From Planctomycetaceae bacterium (GTDB taxonomy: Bacteria > Planctomycetota > Planctomycetia > Pirellulales > Pirellulaceae): 47,458 bases of DNA. Of the stretch, positions 46,294 through 47,458 are shown piece after piece. A program made the translations under genes and the position numbers. The stretch lies in contig SKKK01000387.1 in assembly GCA_007121535.1 (NCBI GenBank), positions 1-47,458 on the forward strand, given 5' to 3'. The first letter of the stretch is position 1, and each line of letters opens with the position of its first letter. The notes beneath the pieces were generated by a model, which saw only the letters and a program-made list of their open reading frames with translations, was not told where the DNA came from and ran no database searches.

Positions 46294-46518
46294 TCATTTC
46301 TTCGCTTCTGTCGCACGGCGGAGCGACCTTTTTAGGAAAGATAGCAGGCCCCATCCGGTGACCATGCCAAGCAGGTACACGATGACGACCAGCAACGCCA
46401 CGGGAATCATGGCTTGCCAGCCCAGGTAGTTGATGGCAACAGATCCAAGGTTCTGAACACAGAAGACGGCCGCGGCCATCACGAAAAGCAGCAGTACGGC
46501 TGCATAGATCACTCGCAT
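46294..46518 (-). CDS. LapA/DUF1049-type small membrane protein
   Basis: A 74-residue protein with two membrane helices (IYAAVLLLFVMAAAVFCVQN and MIPVALLVVIVYLLGMVTGW) and a basic tail. The segment VQNLGSVAINYLGWQAMIPV is the hallmark of LapA-domain (YciS-like) proteins, which in E. coli work with LapB in lipopolysaccharide control. ATG 46518 has GGAGA upstream. The longer frame to 46680 is a shadow of the next gene. Confidence 0.82.
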   Translation of the reverse strand: MRVIYAAVLLLFVMAAAVFCVQNLGSVAINYLGWQAMIPVALLVVIVYLLGMVTGWGLLSFLKRSLRRATEAKK

Positions 46519-46535
46519 TGCAAAGTCTCCATGGA

Positions 46536-47458
46536 TCACGTCTCTGTGGGGAGTTTTCTTCGATTGCTGACACGGGACGCTCCGGGCGGCACGGGCGGTG
46601 ACGACGCTGTCTGCGCGATGCCGCGCAGCAGGCGTCCCAGGATGTCGGTGCCGGTGACGAGCCGCGGACGCTCGTTCCACAACAGGATGACGTCTTCCTC
46701 GACAATATCTTCCGACTTGCCCGCCGGGAGCTGGAATTGCTGGATGAGATCGCCCAGCTTTCGTTTTGACTGACGCACAATAATCGGGCGATGGCAGTGC
46801 CGATGCGGATTGAGCCGCTCGAAGGCGAATAACGCCTCGCGGAGAAAATCGTCGGCGTGCAGCATCAGACGCGGTTCGCCGGCTGGATCGGTGATCGTGA
46901 TCCAGCTCTTGCCCGAGCGGTTCACTCGCTGCAGGAACTCATCTTCGGTGCTGGCGGTTATCGACGGAAACACCGGGCGATTGTCCACGAATTCCAGTTG
47001 CAGAATGCTTTCCGGATCGATCGACTCGCCTTCCTCATCGATCGAAACATCATCAATGTCCAGGAAATTGAGCGCCCCCTGTCCCTCCATGCGGGCGATG
47101 TCGCTTTCCGTCGCATCCATGTGCAATTGAATGACGCGGCGCAAATCTCGCTCGCGGAAGTAGCGGATCGCTTCGTCGCCCAGCCAAGCGTCCAGGATCC
47201 AGGCGGTGGGCCGGGCGATCGGATAGAGCAGCACTTGGTAAACCCGCAACACCGGCGACAGCAGCGAAGCAACGCTCAACGCGTGGCGAGAGAAGTAAGC
47301 CTGCGGCAAGATCTCGGCGAACACGGTGATCACAACAGTCGAAAACAGGAAAGCCGCCACGCCGCCCAGCACGCTGTCCGACAGCAGGGCCAACAGCACG
47401 TTGACGCCGACGTTGCCCCACAGGATGGTGACCAGGGCGAAATTGGCGTCCCTGCGAA
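46536..47458 (-). CDS. CNNM/CorC-HlyC family membrane protein, 5'-truncated
   Basis: The frame is open to the window edge, so the N-terminus is missing; the visible part begins RRDANFALVTILWGNVGVNV, the DUF21 transmembrane module. Features in order: membrane helices (SVLGGVAAFLFSTVVITVFA), the family's EILPQAYFSRHAL (usually EIxPKxxx), an IRYFRERDLRRVIQLH acidic-helix region, then a soluble part that would hold CBS-like repeats (LNFLDIDDVSIDEEGESI). Relatives export or sense Mg2+/Co2+. A GTG at 47399 is internal. It lies 17 bases upstream of the LapA-like gene. Confidence 0.8.
   Translation of the reverse strand, partial: RRDANFALVTILWGNVGVNVLLALLSDSVLGGVAAFLFSTVVITVFAEILPQAYFSRHALSVASLLSPVLRVYQVLLYPIARPTAWILDAWLGDEAIRYFRERDLRRVIQLHMDATESDIARMEGQGALNFLDIDDVSIDEEGESIDPESILQLEFVDNRPVFPSITASTEDEFLQRVNRSGKSWITITDPAGEPRLMLHADDFLREALFAFERLNPHRHCHRPIIVRQSKRKLGDLIQQFQLPAGKSEDIVEEDVILLWNERPRLVTGTDILGRLLRGIAQTASSPPVPPGASRVSNRRKLPTET

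Overview
The window looks like a chromosomal segment of a GC-rich bacterium, most likely a planctomycete (Pirellulales-like). That is inferred from protein style, a complete N-type ATPase operon and the gene mix; no rRNA, tRNA or marker gene is present to prove it. Both edges cut genes: a pyruvate-dehydrogenase-type E2 at the left and a CNNM/CorC-type membrane protein at the right.

Layout. 1-3047: E2 C-terminus, GlsB-like membrane protein, glycerol-1-phosphate dehydrogenase and HAD phosphatase. 3048-7144: universal stress protein and transaldolase, then a decayed IS701-like transposase and several palindromic elements. 7145-12975: HtrA-type lipoprotein protease, a (alpha/alpha)6-barrel glycosidase and a GT4 glycosyltransferase, then a REP-associated transposase scrap and an antitoxin-like gene. 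13202-17155: palindromic repeats, a D-2-hydroxyacid dehydrogenase, cyclopropane-fatty-acid synthase and an exported protein. 17255-28424 (minus strand): an RND efflux pair whose pump gene is frameshifted, preceded by a nine-gene N-ATPase operon (atpDCQRBEFAG). 28944-33318: PRC-barrel protein, DUF1328 protein, AI-2E-type permease and a run of six small envelope/stress proteins (CsbD, YqjD-like, holin-X-like). 33608-42514: regulators, comprising a LuxR-type response regulator, a receiver-less sigma54 activator, a PAS/GAF hybrid histidine kinase, a frameshifted CheB-CheR-PAS fusion and an HPr-like protein. 42515-47458: tandem repeats, a truncated nucleoside hydrolase, MscS, an unknown P-loop/winged-helix-like protein, LapA-like and CNNM proteins.

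The main result is a probable regulon. Seven good -24/-12 (sigma54) promoters, plus two weaker ones, stand before the stress and energy genes: USP-transaldolase, htrA-glycosidase-GT4, hydroxyacid dehydrogenase, cfa, the exported protein, the N-ATPase operon and the CsbD operon, and more weakly HAD-G1PDH and PRC-barrel. Upstream of them lies a recurrent TGTCGCA motif. At the usp promoter it is a perfect dyad TCTGTCG-N8-CGACAGA. In three places one copy sits between two divergent sigma54 promoters. The sigma54 activator at 34817 is the obvious candidate to bind it. I infer a locally encoded stress or energy-limitation programme combining protein quality control, membrane modification, ion-driven ATPase, fermentative redox balance and sugar metabolism.

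A second result is a family of 99-bp palindromic mobile elements (four copies). Three have 3-bp TAA/TTA target duplications. One interrupts the transposase, two lie in 5' leaders, and one, with different but still mutually complementary tips, supplies the last codons of transaldolase.
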